Positions 17,842 to 25,157 of a stretch of DNA of 64,000 bases are shown here, piece after piece (the first letter of the stretch is position 1; the number at the start of each line of letters is the position of its first letter). Made by a program: the position numbers and the translations under genes. The notes under the pieces were generated by a model that worked only from the letters and a program-made list of their open reading frames with translations, did no database searches and was not told the origin of the DNA. The DNA comes from Verrucomicrobiaceae bacterium (lineage in GTDB: Bacteria; Verrucomicrobiota; Verrucomicrobiia; Verrucomicrobiales; Verrucomicrobiaceae). Location: contig JAEUHN010000006.1 in assembly GCA_016795365.1 (NCBI GenBank), positions 1 to 64,000 of the forward strand, given 5' to 3'.

Positions 17842-18921
17842 ATGAAACAACTGCTCTCTGCGTATCTCCTCACCACCACGCTTCTACTGGCCCAGGGCGT
17901 GCCCGAAGTTGTCAAACCTGCTCTTCCGAAGGCACCCGAGCCCATCGAGTCGATCCTGCGGCTTCAGTTGTTCCTGGATGGCAAGTTGTTCGGCCCTGGC
18001 AAGGTGGATGGACGTCCAGGCGAGTTCACCACGAAGGCCCTGAAGCGTTATCAGAAGGCCAATGGTCTGCCCGAGACCGAGATCGAGACTCACAGCATCG
18101 ACCTCTCTTCGATCACCTCTCTCTACACCACCTACACCGTCCGCCCGGAGGACCTCAAGTTCGTGGGTGACCTGCCCAGCAGGCCCTCGCTTCAGAGCAA
18201 GAAGAAATACCTGCCGTATGACTCCGTGCTCGAGTTCCTCACCGAGCGCTTTCACACCTCGCCCGAACTGATCGAGTGGCTCAACATGCCCACCAAGATG
18301 AGCGGCCTGAAACCCGGCGACACCGTGAAGGTCCCAAACGTGGTCGAGCCTTTTCAGATTGAGCTGCTGCAGCCCATTCCCTCCTTGCCCGACGTGCCTG
18401 AGTTTGTGACGACTCGAGTGATCAAGATCGACACACGCGAGAAGCTGCTCGGTGTGCATGAGGGCGACAAGCTCCTCGCCAGTCTGCCCATCACTCCAGG
18501 CAGCGGCTACCTCGCCACGCCTCCGGGCAATTGGAAGATCCTCGGCATCACTCAAATGCCCACCTTCCGCTGGGATGAAGGCGTGCTGAATTATGGAGTG
18601 CGCACCAGCACCGCCTATGAGCTGCCGATCGGACCCAACAACCCTGTCGGAGTGATGTGGATCGGGCTTAATAAGCCGGGCATCGGCATCCATGGCACCG
18701 CCCATGGCCAGACGATTGGTCGCAGCTCCAGCCACGGCTGCATGAGAACGGCCAACTGGGATGTGGTGCGTCTGGTGAAGCTCATCACCAAAGGCATGCC
18801 CGTCCTCATCGAGGGACCCAAGCCCATCCCACGTCCGCCGCCCGAGCCGGAAACCGCCGCGGCCACTCCGCCTCCTCCACCGCCTCCGACCAAGAAGTGG
18901 TTCCAGTTCTGGAAGAAGTGA
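17842..18921 (+). CDS. L,D-transpeptidase (YkuD family) with PG-binding-like N-terminus
   Basis: A 359-residue exported cell-wall enzyme. After a signal peptide (MKQLLSAYLLTTTLLLAQG) comes a peptidoglycan-binding-1-like segment (LRLQLFLDGKLFGPGKVDGRPGEFTTKALKRYQKANGLPE), then a LysM-like stretch (YDSVLEFLTERFHTSPELIEWLNM to LKPGDTVKVPNV), and the YkuD domain with IHGTAHGQTIGRSSSHGCMR. The catalytic cysteine is Cys300 in SHGCMR. The C-terminus is proline-rich and ends in KKWFQFWKK. The enzyme would form 3-3 cross-links in peptidoglycan or attach proteins to it. The start was chosen at the signal-peptide ATG. The 271 bp upstream contain no gene I can support. Confidence 0.92.
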   Translation: MKQLLSAYLLTTTLLLAQGVPEVVKPALPKAPEPIESILRLQLFLDGKLFGPGKVDGRPGEFTTKALKRYQKANGLPETEIETHSIDLSSITSLYTTYTVRPEDLKFVGDLPSRPSLQSKKKYLPYDSVLEFLTERFHTSPELIEWLNMPTKMSGLKPGDTVKVPNVVEPFQIELLQPIPSLPDVPEFVTTRVIKIDTREKLLGVHEGDKLLASLPITPGSGYLATPPGNWKILGITQMPTFRWDEGVLNYGVRTSTAYELPIGPNNPVGVMWIGLNKPGIGIHGTAHGQTIGRSSSHGCMRTANWDVVRLVKLITKGMPVLIEGPKPIPRPPPEPETAAATPPPPPPPTKKWFQFWKK

Positions 18922-19046
18922 GTCACCGCCCGATCCTCGGGCAGCGGTGGCCTACGGAACCGATGATCAACTCATGGGGCACCGCAAGAGTTTCACAAGG
19001 CGCGAGAGGAACTCCTCATGAGTCCAGGAAAGTAAGAGGGCGTAGC

Positions 19047-19186
19047 AAAGGAGCGCGGGTTGCCTTGCGGCGACCTTCGGTTCTCTTGCCGGCCGAGCGG
19101 CTGGTGGCTGGGTGTTTGTCCAGTGCTTGAGCACTTCGGCGAAGCGTGGAGACGTTCGATGCGGGCAGGAGTGCCCGCGCTCCTTT
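19047..19186. repeat. palindromic REP/MITE-like element, copy 1
   Basis: This 140-bp element is bounded by 13-bp perfect inverted ends: AAAGGAGCGCGGG (19047-19059) and its complement CCCGCGCTCCTTT (19174-19186). Near the right end is a perfect hairpin, GCGGGCA-GGAG-TGCCCGC (19161-19178). The left-end block runs on as TTGCCTTGCGGCGACCTTCG. The same left and right blocks, in the same orientation, recur at 23539-23780 with a different middle. It codes for nothing obvious. The structure fits a repetitive extragenic palindrome or a non-autonomous mobile element. Confidence 0.75.
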
Positions 19187-19200
19187 CCCCAACCGCCCCC

Positions 19201-19443
19201 TCATCGCCTCAGCGCGGTGATCAGCTCGTCGATCTTGTTGATCACGTCTTGCATCTGGCTCGGGTTGTAGCTGCCATCGGCGCTCAGGCCCAGGGTGTTG
19301 ACGTTGTTGCTGTTGTTGCTGGTTCCGGCGATGGCGGTGCCGACGACGTCGTTGATCATCTGGCTCAGCCCGGTGAGCTGCGAGCGCATCTCGGCAGCCG
19401 CGAGCGGCGAATGGTCGGCAGGTTTGGAGGGGTCGAAGGGCAT
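19201..19443 (-). CDS. hypothetical small protein
   Basis: An 80-residue protein with natural composition: a polar N-terminus (MPFDPSKPADHSPL), a helical part (AAAEMRSQLTGLSQMINDVVGTAIAG), an Asn/Ser-rich turn (TSNNSNNVNTLGLSADGSY) and a C-terminal helix (MQDVINKIDELITALRR). It has no signal peptide. I do not recognise the family. It is the last gene of a leftward set of small genes that starts with the HTH gene at 21205, and it ends 14 bp from the palindromic element. The helix-loop-helix layout could be a structural or assembly protein; that is a guess. Confidence 0.65.
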   Translation of the reverse strand: MPFDPSKPADHSPLAAAEMRSQLTGLSQMINDVVGTAIAGTSNNSNNVNTLGLSADGSYNPSQMQDVINKIDELITALRR

Positions 19444-19453
19444 GGGAGGGAAA

Positions 19454-19500
19454 GGATGAAGGATGAAGGATGAAAGGGGACAGTGGGACAGTGGGACAGT
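19454..19500. repeat. short simple-sequence repeats between small genes
   Basis: Three copies of GGATGAA (19454-19474) are followed at once by three copies of GGGACAGT (19477-19500). Further right, near 19563-19600, an imperfect series based on GATCCAC appears. The whole 160-bp gap between the two small genes is built of short repeats, suggesting slippage-prone or foreign DNA. Confidence 0.75.
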
Positions 19501-19607
19501 GAATCGGCGGTCTTCTTGCCTGCGGCTCTAAGGTTCTAAAGCTCTTCTGCTCTCACGCTCTACTGATCCACCGATCCACTGATCCACCGACCCACTGGCT
19601 CACCGCT

Positions 19608-20333
19608 CTAAATAACTCGAATCTGCGCCGGGTCACTCCACGCGCCCATGACGCCTTTGAGGCCGACGGTGCGGACGCGGACCCAGAGCAGGGCACCAGG
19701 GGTGAAGCCTTCCATCTCGGCGCGACCGCCTTGGTAGATGCCTTTCATGGTCCAGCTCGCCTCGTTGTTCGGGTCGCCCGTGGTGGTTTGCACCTCGTTC
19801 GTGCTGGGCTGACGTTCGGGCTTGTAGCGGGCCACGACACTGCCGCTCAGCTCTCCCTGGCGCAGGCGCAGGTCCGTGGGCGCAGCGGGCGGGGAGGTAT
19901 CCGCCGGGCGCGCCGTGACGTAGGAGGGGAAGCCGCTCTTGTCCACGATCATGGGATCGCCCTTGGCAATGGTGTTCACGTAGTTGCCCAGCACGCCCAG
20001 GGATTCCTCCAGCGTGTCGCGCGCCTCGTTGAAGGCGATCACGTCCGTCTTCGCATTGCTGGCGCGGGCGATCAGCTTCGCGTCATAGGTGGTGGCCTGC
20101 GTTTGCAGGGTGGCCATCGGCATGGGAGGCGTGGCGAAGGTGACGGCATTGGCGGCCATCTTGTCGTGGATGGTGTGGGCCACAGGGCCCAGCTCGGCAG
20201 CGGTGTAGCTGCTGAAGTCGATGCTAGCTTTGGTGTTGTTCATGGTTTTGCGGGTGGAAGGGGCGAGGCCGTCCCATGTCAGACCCGAGTCCCAAGTGAG
20301 ACCGGGGGTATCCCAGGTGAGCGGAGCAGGCAT
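19608..20333 (-). CDS. hypothetical protein with fibronectin-III-like C-terminus
   Basis: A 241-residue protein of unknown family. The N-terminus repeats LTWD (PLTWDTPGLTWDSGLTWDG). A helical middle follows (TAAELGPVAHTIHDKMAANAVTF to ARDTLEESLGVLGNYVNTIAKGD). From about residue 145 a beta-rich part looks like a fibronectin type III module (SPPAAPTDLRLRQGELSGSVVARYKP, then GFTPGALLWVRVRTVGLKGVMGAWSDPAQIRVI). No signal peptide. An ATG giving MNNTKASID is an alternative start. It lies 5 bp after the repeat-protein gene and is probably co-transcribed with it. Similar helix-plus-Fn3 layouts occur in virion or surface-interaction proteins, but I cannot assign a role. Confidence 0.7.
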   Translation of the reverse strand: MPAPLTWDTPGLTWDSGLTWDGLAPSTRKTMNNTKASIDFSSYTAAELGPVAHTIHDKMAANAVTFATPPMPMATLQTQATTYDAKLIARASNAKTDVIAFNEARDTLEESLGVLGNYVNTIAKGDPMIVDKSGFPSYVTARPADTSPPAAPTDLRLRQGELSGSVVARYKPERQPSTNEVQTTTGDPNNEASWTMKGIYQGGRAEMEGFTPGALLWVRVRTVGLKGVMGAWSDPAQIRVI

Positions 20334-20338
20334 GGTGG

Positions 20339-20815
20339 TTAGAGGGAATGAAAGAGGAAGCCGGCAGGATCATCGAGGCGGGTGAGCGCCTCGTGCCCTT
20401 GCCGGAACACCTCAAGGCGATGCCGCAGAGCCTTCACCGGATGAGGCGGAACCTTCACCGGATGAGGCAAAGCCTTCACCGGATGCAGCAAAGCCTTCAC
20501 CGGATGCAGCAAAACCTTCACCGGATGCGGCAAAGCCTTCATCGAATGCGGCGGAACCTTGATCGGATGCGGCGGAACCTTCATCGGATGCGGCAGAACC
20601 TTCGTCGGATGTGGCAGAACCTTCATCGGATGCGGCGGAACCTTCATCGGATGCGGCGGAACCTTCATCGGATATGGCAAAGCCTTCATCGGATGCGGCA
20701 GAACCTTCGTCGGATGCGGCGGAATCTTCACCGGATGCGGCATCGCCATGATCCGTTGCCCTGGTGCCACCGGGCGGCAGGCCATCGCGTTGAGTCTGGT
20801 CACGGTCGGTTTCAT
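20339..20815 (-). CDS. hypothetical heptad-repeat protein (PHPxK repeats)
   Basis: A 158-residue frame dominated by a seven-residue repeat of the form P-H-P-x-K-x-(L/P), encoded by the 21-bp DNA repeat at 20427-20741. Unique ends frame it: an N-terminal part (MKPTVTRLNAMACRPVAPGQRI) and a C-terminal part (RHRLEVFRQGHEALTRLDDPAGFLF) that reads like real protein. Because 21 is divisible by 3, several frames on both strands stay open, so the frame is not proved. I favour this one because it ends 5 bp before the next leftward gene and both unique ends look natural. A positively charged, His/Pro-rich rod could bind nucleic acid, metal or acidic polymers; that is inference. Confidence 0.5.
   Translation of the reverse strand: MKPTVTRLNAMACRPVAPGQRIMAMPHPVKIPPHPTKVLPHPMKALPYPMKVPPHPMKVPPHPMKVLPHPTKVLPHPMKVPPHPIKVPPHSMKALPHPVKVLLHPVKALLHPVKALPHPVKVPPHPVKALRHRLEVFRQGHEALTRLDDPAGFLFHSL
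20427..20741. repeat. 15 tandem copies of a 21-bp repeat
   Basis: Exactly fifteen contiguous 21-bp units, consensus GGAACCTTCATCGGATGCGGC, with a few substitutions per unit and no spacers. The changes cluster at unit positions 1, 2, 4, 10, 11 and 18-19. Units in the left third share CACCGG and units in the right two-thirds mainly ATCGG, so the array grew by block duplication. It keeps reading frame in all units. There is no CRISPR-like unique spacer. Confidence 0.95.
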
Positions 20816-20887
20816 CGGCTCAGTGCCTCACGAGAGGCGACGCCGTTTATCCCATCAGAAAACCACCGAAAAGCCGAGCCAACTCGA

Positions 20888-21205
20888 CTATAAAACCGCC
20901 CTCTCCTGCCGGGCCTCCTGCTTGCGGCGTCGGGCTTCGTCCTCCTCATGCCGCGCCTCCGCTGCCGCTTCGTGGGTCACGATGTCGTAGTCCAGCCCCA
21001 TCGCATTCGCCACCCGCTCAAAGGTGTCCGACTTCGCACTCGATTTCCCCGTCTCCAGGTTGTGCAGGGCCACGGGCGTGATGCCTGCCCGCGAAGCCAC
21101 CGTCTGGAGGTTCAGGCCCAACTGCTCCCGATGCCGACGCAGCACACCCCCCAGGCGGCTCGTCGTGGGCATCATCTCCTTTCCAGGGTGCGCCTTCGTT
21201 TTCAT
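20888..21205 (-). CDS. small XRE-type helix-turn-helix regulator
   Basis: A 105-residue protein with a lambda-repressor-like HTH: RLGGVLRRHREQLGLNLQTVASRAGITPVALHNLETGKSSAKSDTFERVANAMGLDYD. The recognition helix is in TPVALHNLE. The C-terminus is a charged helix (EAAAEARHEEDEARRRKQEA). The ATG at 21205 was taken as start; a GTG 18 bp upstream is possible. It is the first gene of the leftward small-gene set and faces away from the SIR2/TPR gene, so it is well placed to control one or both directions. The roughly 200-bp AT-rich gap between them is the obvious operator region. Confidence 0.85.
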   Translation of the reverse strand: MKTKAHPGKEMMPTTSRLGGVLRRHREQLGLNLQTVASRAGITPVALHNLETGKSSAKSDTFERVANAMGLDYDIVTHEAAAEARHEEDEARRRKQEARQERAVL

Positions 21206-21406
21206 ACCCGAGAATTGAACCACAAAATACCCTCGCTTGTGAATTAAACTCTACTATAAAAAGTTCCTTATTCACCCTTTCACCCCCGCCGCCCCATGAA
21301 AAAATCCCCGAAAATCCCCGCACCCGTGGCAGTAGAGGAGGGGATGAACAGCGGACACGGGGCGTGAAGGCGCTTTCGGCCACCCTTTGATCAACCGTTC
21401 CTGCGC

Positions 21407-23527
21407 ATGGATATGAGCACAAAGAAAAGCACTCCCGGCAAATCAAAGCTTCGCGACTCATCAAAGAAGAGTTCTGCAACCAAGCCTCAATCCATTCGCC
21501 TCAAGGAGTTCCTCCAGAACTTCCATGATACCGACCTCTATGCCAAGGATCGGTCATTCTGCTTTATCATTGGTTCGGGCGCGGCGTTGTCCTCTGGTAT
21601 TCCCACGGGCGCTTCACTGGTCAATCGCTGGCTCGTGGAGATGCACGACATGGACGATGGAAGTGACAAGCGCATCCTGCCGCCGCACGCGAAGATTGAG
21701 GACTACGCCGACGCCCTGTTGGATGGGGAAAAGGAGCGCCTCAAGAAGTGGAGCGAGGAGCGGTTCAAGGGCATTCCTGGTTTCACCTTCGAGGACCGTG
21801 CCAGTTCCTATGGCCACATCTATCAGGCCCGCTTCGCCAATGATCCTGATCTGGGCCAGAGGTTTCTTCGCGCCCTGATTCATCGGCGGAAGCCCTCTAT
21901 TGGCTTTCATCTCCTTGCCCGCATCCTGAATCGCACACGGCACAATGTGGTGATCACCACGAACTTCGATCACCTTGTGGAGGACGCCATCGCGATCACC
22001 GAGAACGAGGCCGTGCAGAGCTTCAACCACGGCGGGCTTGCCGAATTTGTGCAGAGCCGCCCTGAACATCCTGCCGTGGCGAAGATTCATGGCGACATCC
22101 TGCTCAAGACATTCAATGCCGCTGGTGAACTGGAGCAGTTGAGCCCCTCGTGGCAGAAGGCGCTTCGTTCCCTGTTCCAGACCTACACTCCCATCGTCAT
22201 TGGGTATGGAGGGAATGATCCGGGCTTTATGAGCTTCCTCATCGAGGAACTCAAGACCTGGGGCAAAGATCGCCGCTGCTACTGGTTCGTGCGGAAGGAA
22301 AGCCGGTTTCAAGCGATTCCGTCGTGTGCTGAGCTGGCAGACATCCGCGCACTACGGCTCGTGGAATGCCCTGGCTTCACCGAACTGATGCTGAAGCTGA
22401 ACGAGATCATCAACTTCGATCCCCTGCATGTGGAACTTGGCAGACGCGCCGATGAGATTGCTGCTGAGTTGAAGGAAGCCGAAACCAAGGCCCTTGGCGA
22501 CCTTGCCGAGCATGAGCGTGCTAAGCGTGAGACCTTGGCTATGGAAGCCACCAAGGCGTTCGCGGAGGATTTGTCCGATGGCAGGGTGAGCGCTACCAAG
22601 GTCGCTGCGGGTGACACCTGGAGAGAATGGCGCGCCCATTTGGACGAATGTTTCGACTCGAAAAAACGACAGGAAATTCTGAAGGAAGCGCTGGCGCAGT
22701 TCCCTGGTAACCGTCCAATTCAAGCGATGGCTGCGTTCCTTGATGTCAGGGGGCAACCTTCGGATGATTCGGCCTTCGAGAGGCTTCAGAAACTGCTCAA
22801 GGAGAGTGAGGCGGAGCTTGGGGCCGACAATGACGAGACGCTCGCCATTATGCATTCATTTGCGGGTGCCAATTTGTATCGCAATGAGTTAGAGCGTGCG
22901 GAGTTCCTTTGCCGACGCACAATTGCCGGGCGTGAGCGGGTGCTGAGTGCGGAGCACCCCGATACCTTGTCGAGCCGGATGAATCTGGCCAATGCGCTGC
23001 ACGCCCAAGGTAAGAATGGCGAAGCAGAGCAGGAGTATCGGATGGTGGTGAAGCTGCAAGAGCGAGTGCTGGGCTCGGAGCATCCACATACCTTGATAAG
23101 CCGGATGAATCTGGCCATCGTGCTGAAGGGCCAGGGCAAATACGGGGAGGCGGAGCAAGAGTTTCGGACAGTGGTGAAGAGCCAAGAGCGAGTGCTGGGC
23201 TCGGAGCATCCACGCACCTTGATAAGTCGAATGAATCTGGCCATCACGCTGAAGGGCCAGGGCAAATACGGGGAGGCGGAGCAAGAGTTTCGGACAGTGG
23301 TGAAGATCCAAGAGCGAGTGCTGGGCTCGGAGTATCCCGAGGTGGCGCTGTCGTGCTACAACTTGGCCCTCTGTCTAGAAGTTCAACAGGATATGCGTGA
23401 GGCTCTGGCCTTCATACTGCGCGCGGAGCAAGTCTGGACCAAGGTTTCAGGCCCCGATCATCCATATACGAAGGCCGCAAAGCGCATTCGTGAGCGCATC
23501 GAGGCGGCCATCAAGGCGGGGAAGTAG
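21407..23527 (+). CDS. SIR2-like domain protein with C-terminal TPR (kinesin-light-chain type) repeats
   Basis: A 706-residue cytosolic protein. Residues about 48-335 form a SIR2_2-type domain: FIIGSGAALSSGIPTGASL (54-72, NAD-binding loop), VVITTNFDHLVED (181-193), KIHGD (226-230, His228 at the catalytic position) and IVIGYGGNDPGF (263-274). A charged, partly helical linker follows (345-400). Residues about 480-690 carry about 42-residue TPRs of the kinesin-light-chain type (AQGKNGEAEQEYRMVV, GQGKYGEAEQEFRTVV). SIR2 domains fused to sensor domains are known NADases in anti-phage systems (Thoeris ThsA, DSR, SIR2-HerA), so NAD depletion triggered through the TPR part is a reasonable inference, unproved here. 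No partner gene sits downstream. Alternative start: the ATG two codons in. Confidence 0.88.
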   Translation: MDMSTKKSTPGKSKLRDSSKKSSATKPQSIRLKEFLQNFHDTDLYAKDRSFCFIIGSGAALSSGIPTGASLVNRWLVEMHDMDDGSDKRILPPHAKIEDYADALLDGEKERLKKWSEERFKGIPGFTFEDRASSYGHIYQARFANDPDLGQRFLRALIHRRKPSIGFHLLARILNRTRHNVVITTNFDHLVEDAIAITENEAVQSFNHGGLAEFVQSRPEHPAVAKIHGDILLKTFNAAGELEQLSPSWQKALRSLFQTYTPIVIGYGGNDPGFMSFLIEELKTWGKDRRCYWFVRKESRFQAIPSCAELADIRALRLVECPGFTELMLKLNEIINFDPLHVELGRRADEIAAELKEAETKALGDLAEHERAKRETLAMEATKAFAEDLSDGRVSATKVAAGDTWREWRAHLDECFDSKKRQEILKEALAQFPGNRPIQAMAAFLDVRGQPSDDSAFERLQKLLKESEAELGADNDETLAIMHSFAGANLYRNELERAEFLCRRTIAGRERVLSAEHPDTLSSRMNLANALHAQGKNGEAEQEYRMVVKLQERVLGSEHPHTLISRMNLAIVLKGQGKYGEAEQEFRTVVKSQERVLGSEHPRTLISRMNLAITLKGQGKYGEAEQEFRTVVKIQERVLGSEYPEVALSCYNLALCLEVQQDMREALAFILRAEQVWTKVSGPDHPYTKAAKRIRERIEAAIKAGK
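23054..23305. repeat. near-identical 126-bp internal duplication in the TPR region
   Basis: Two consecutive 126-bp units (23054-23179 and 23180-23305) are almost identical in DNA, differing at only a handful of bases, and a third partial unit begins at 23306. Each encodes one 42-residue TPR. DNA-level identity well above protein-level need means recent duplication or ongoing conversion. Confidence 0.92.
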
Positions 23528-23538
23528 GACAGCGTAGC

Positions 23539-23780
23539 AGAGGAGCGCGGGTTGCCTTACGGCGACCTTCGGTTCGCTTTCCCGCCGAGCGGCTGGAGAG
23601 AAAGTAGCCGAGTTGCGCCGCAACTCGCGTCCTCTGCGCCGCGCCTCGTGGAGTTCCTGCGCTTCGTCAGTTCAGTGGCCTTTCGTTCAAGACTCCAGTC
23701 GCGGCGCGACTGGGCTACTTTGGGGCACCCGACGGAGCGGCAATGTAAGTCGATGCGGGCAGGAGTGCCCGCGCTCCTTT
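23539..23780. repeat. palindromic REP/MITE-like element, copy 2
   Basis: A 242-bp relative of the element at 19047-19186, in the same orientation. The left end is AGAGGAGCGCGGG (one mismatch to copy 1), the right end CCCGCGCTCCTTT, with the same terminal hairpin at 23755-23772. Its longer middle has nested palindromes: AAAGTAGCC against GGCTACTTT, and hairpins GAGTTGCG-C-CGCAACTC and CAGTCGCG-G-CGCGACTG. It fills most of the 415-bp gap after the SIR2/TPR gene; nothing coding is seen there. Confidence 0.75.
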
Positions 23781-23942
23781 CCCCAATCGCCCCATCCGTT
23801 GGGCCTTGGAACTTCTCGTGCGTCGCCAGCGAAGCGTGAGGTAAGGCGCTCTGGATCACGCAAAGTCTTAACGGTGCCCGTGGCTACCGCCTGGATGCCT
23901 GAGGTGCGATGAAGACGGGAACGGGCATCACGTTGTCACCGC

Positions 23943-25154
23943 TCACGGCTTCACACTCCCGAGCACCTTCATCACCTCAAGGCGGCCTTCGTTGAAGAGC
24001 TGGATGCCATCGGCACCGGCGGCATACCACTTCGCGGCGCGGGACTTGTATTGATCGAGGGTGAAGACTTCGCGGACGGGTGGCTTCATCTTGCCAGCGG
24101 CGATGGCTTGGTCTTCGGCGGGGGTGCGGTCGTGGCCGGAGAGGGTGGCTTCCTCGCCGAAGAGAATGGCGCAGCCGGTGCCCTTGGCTTTTTGCACGAA
24201 GGGGGCGAGGTCGAACTCGTAGCCACCGAGCGTGTGCTGGGCGACGACGAGGTAATCGAGGAGGCCTTCCTTGAGCCAGGTGTCGATGTCGCAGCCGTGG
24301 GACTGGTAGTCCTTCCAATCGACCCGAGCGCTGAGGCCGAGGTGACGGCCCTTCTTCTGGCCTGCGTCGTCGAGCACCTTGCGGACGTCGCGCAGGAAGC
24401 TGGTCATGAGGTCGGCGCGGAGTTGCAGCCAGCGGGGATCATCGGCGGGGAGATCGCGCGGGTCCTGGCCGTGCTTCGCCTTGAACGCGGTGATGAGGGG
24501 CTCCTCGTAGCCGAAGCACGGCGGATGGCGGAGGAAGTCGAGGTTGATGCCGTCGATGTCGCGCTCGGCGGCTTCGCGCAGGATACCGAGCTTGAACGCG
24601 CGCACCTCGGGGAAGGCATACGAGAGCTTGGTCTGATCCTCGCCTTTCTTCCCACGCACGCGGAACTCGGGATGCTGCCACCAGAAGGTGCTGTTCAACA
24701 TGCGCGGCAACGACTCGCCCATCCAACCTGCGGAGTAGTCGCCATTCATGCGCAGCGAGGCGTAGCAGCTCATCCCGGCCTCGTGACATGCATCGGCGAC
24801 GACTTTCAAGGTGTCCACGCCCTCGCTGGCGAGCCGGTGCAAGGTCTCGGAGGCGAGCTTGTCGCCGCGACGTGGAAACTCGGTGACGCCCGTGCCGATC
24901 AGCTCGCAGGTCTTCGAAGGAAAGTTCACGCGACTCCCAGCCGCGATGCACCACTCGAACACACCCACCTGCGTGTCGCGGAAGCGCAGCATCTGCTGGC
25001 GCAGGTCTTCAGCCGTCTTGTAGCGACCGCTGTGGAAGGAACTGAAGCCGTCGTCATTGATGACGAGCAGCTTGTCGCCGTTGCGTGGCTTGGGTGGTTC
25101 GGCGATGGCCGATGACAGTCCAAGGGCGGAAACGAGAAGGCAAAGGAGTCGCAT
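23943..25154 (-). CDS. secreted glycoside-hydrolase-like TIM-barrel protein
   Basis: A 403-residue exported protein (signal peptide MRLLCLLVSALGLSSAIA). It has a TIM-barrel layout like the glycosyl-hydrolase-like family 10 group (GHL10/DUF187-like): GVDTLKVVADACHEAGMSCYASLRMN, YAFPEVRAFKLGILREAAERDIDGINLDFLRHPP, LGLSARVDWKDYQSHGCDIDTWLKEGLLDYLVVAQHTLGG, and YKSRAAKWYAAGADGIQLFNEG. The acidic residue in DGINLDF is at the usual position of a catalytic or substrate-contacting Asp. The substrate is unknown, probably a polysaccharide. The upstream beta-sandwich gene ends 3 bp before it, so the two are one operon. Confidence 0.75.
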   Translation of the reverse strand: MRLLCLLVSALGLSSAIAEPPKPRNGDKLLVINDDGFSSFHSGRYKTAEDLRQQMLRFRDTQVGVFEWCIAAGSRVNFPSKTCELIGTGVTEFPRRGDKLASETLHRLASEGVDTLKVVADACHEAGMSCYASLRMNGDYSAGWMGESLPRMLNSTFWWQHPEFRVRGKKGEDQTKLSYAFPEVRAFKLGILREAAERDIDGINLDFLRHPPCFGYEEPLITAFKAKHGQDPRDLPADDPRWLQLRADLMTSFLRDVRKVLDDAGQKKGRHLGLSARVDWKDYQSHGCDIDTWLKEGLLDYLVVAQHTLGGYEFDLAPFVQKAKGTGCAILFGEEATLSGHDRTPAEDQAIAAGKMKPPVREVFTLDQYKSRAAKWYAAGADGIQLFNEGRLEVMKVLGSVKP

Positions 25155-25157
25155 GGG

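Noticed and set aside
19608-20333. Phage tail fibre or prophage call
   Set aside because: Only a helical stretch and a fibronectin-III-like end are visible. No portal, capsid, terminase, tail tape or integrase is nearby.
20427-20741. CRISPR array
   Set aside because: The repeats are contiguous 21-bp units with no unique spacers, and no cas genes are in the window. It is a coding-type tandem array.
20348-20893. Plus-strand protein with LHRMRRN-type heptads over the 21-bp array, and a second plus frame with FIGCGGT repeats (20559-20990)
   Set aside because: Both frames are open mainly because the unit has no stop and is a multiple of three. They run antisense into the HTH gene and their non-repeat ends look Arg/Ser/His-rich. 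The minus frame fits the neighbouring gene direction better.
23539-23780. Insertion sequence
   Set aside because: No transposase frame exists in it. It is a short palindromic element only.
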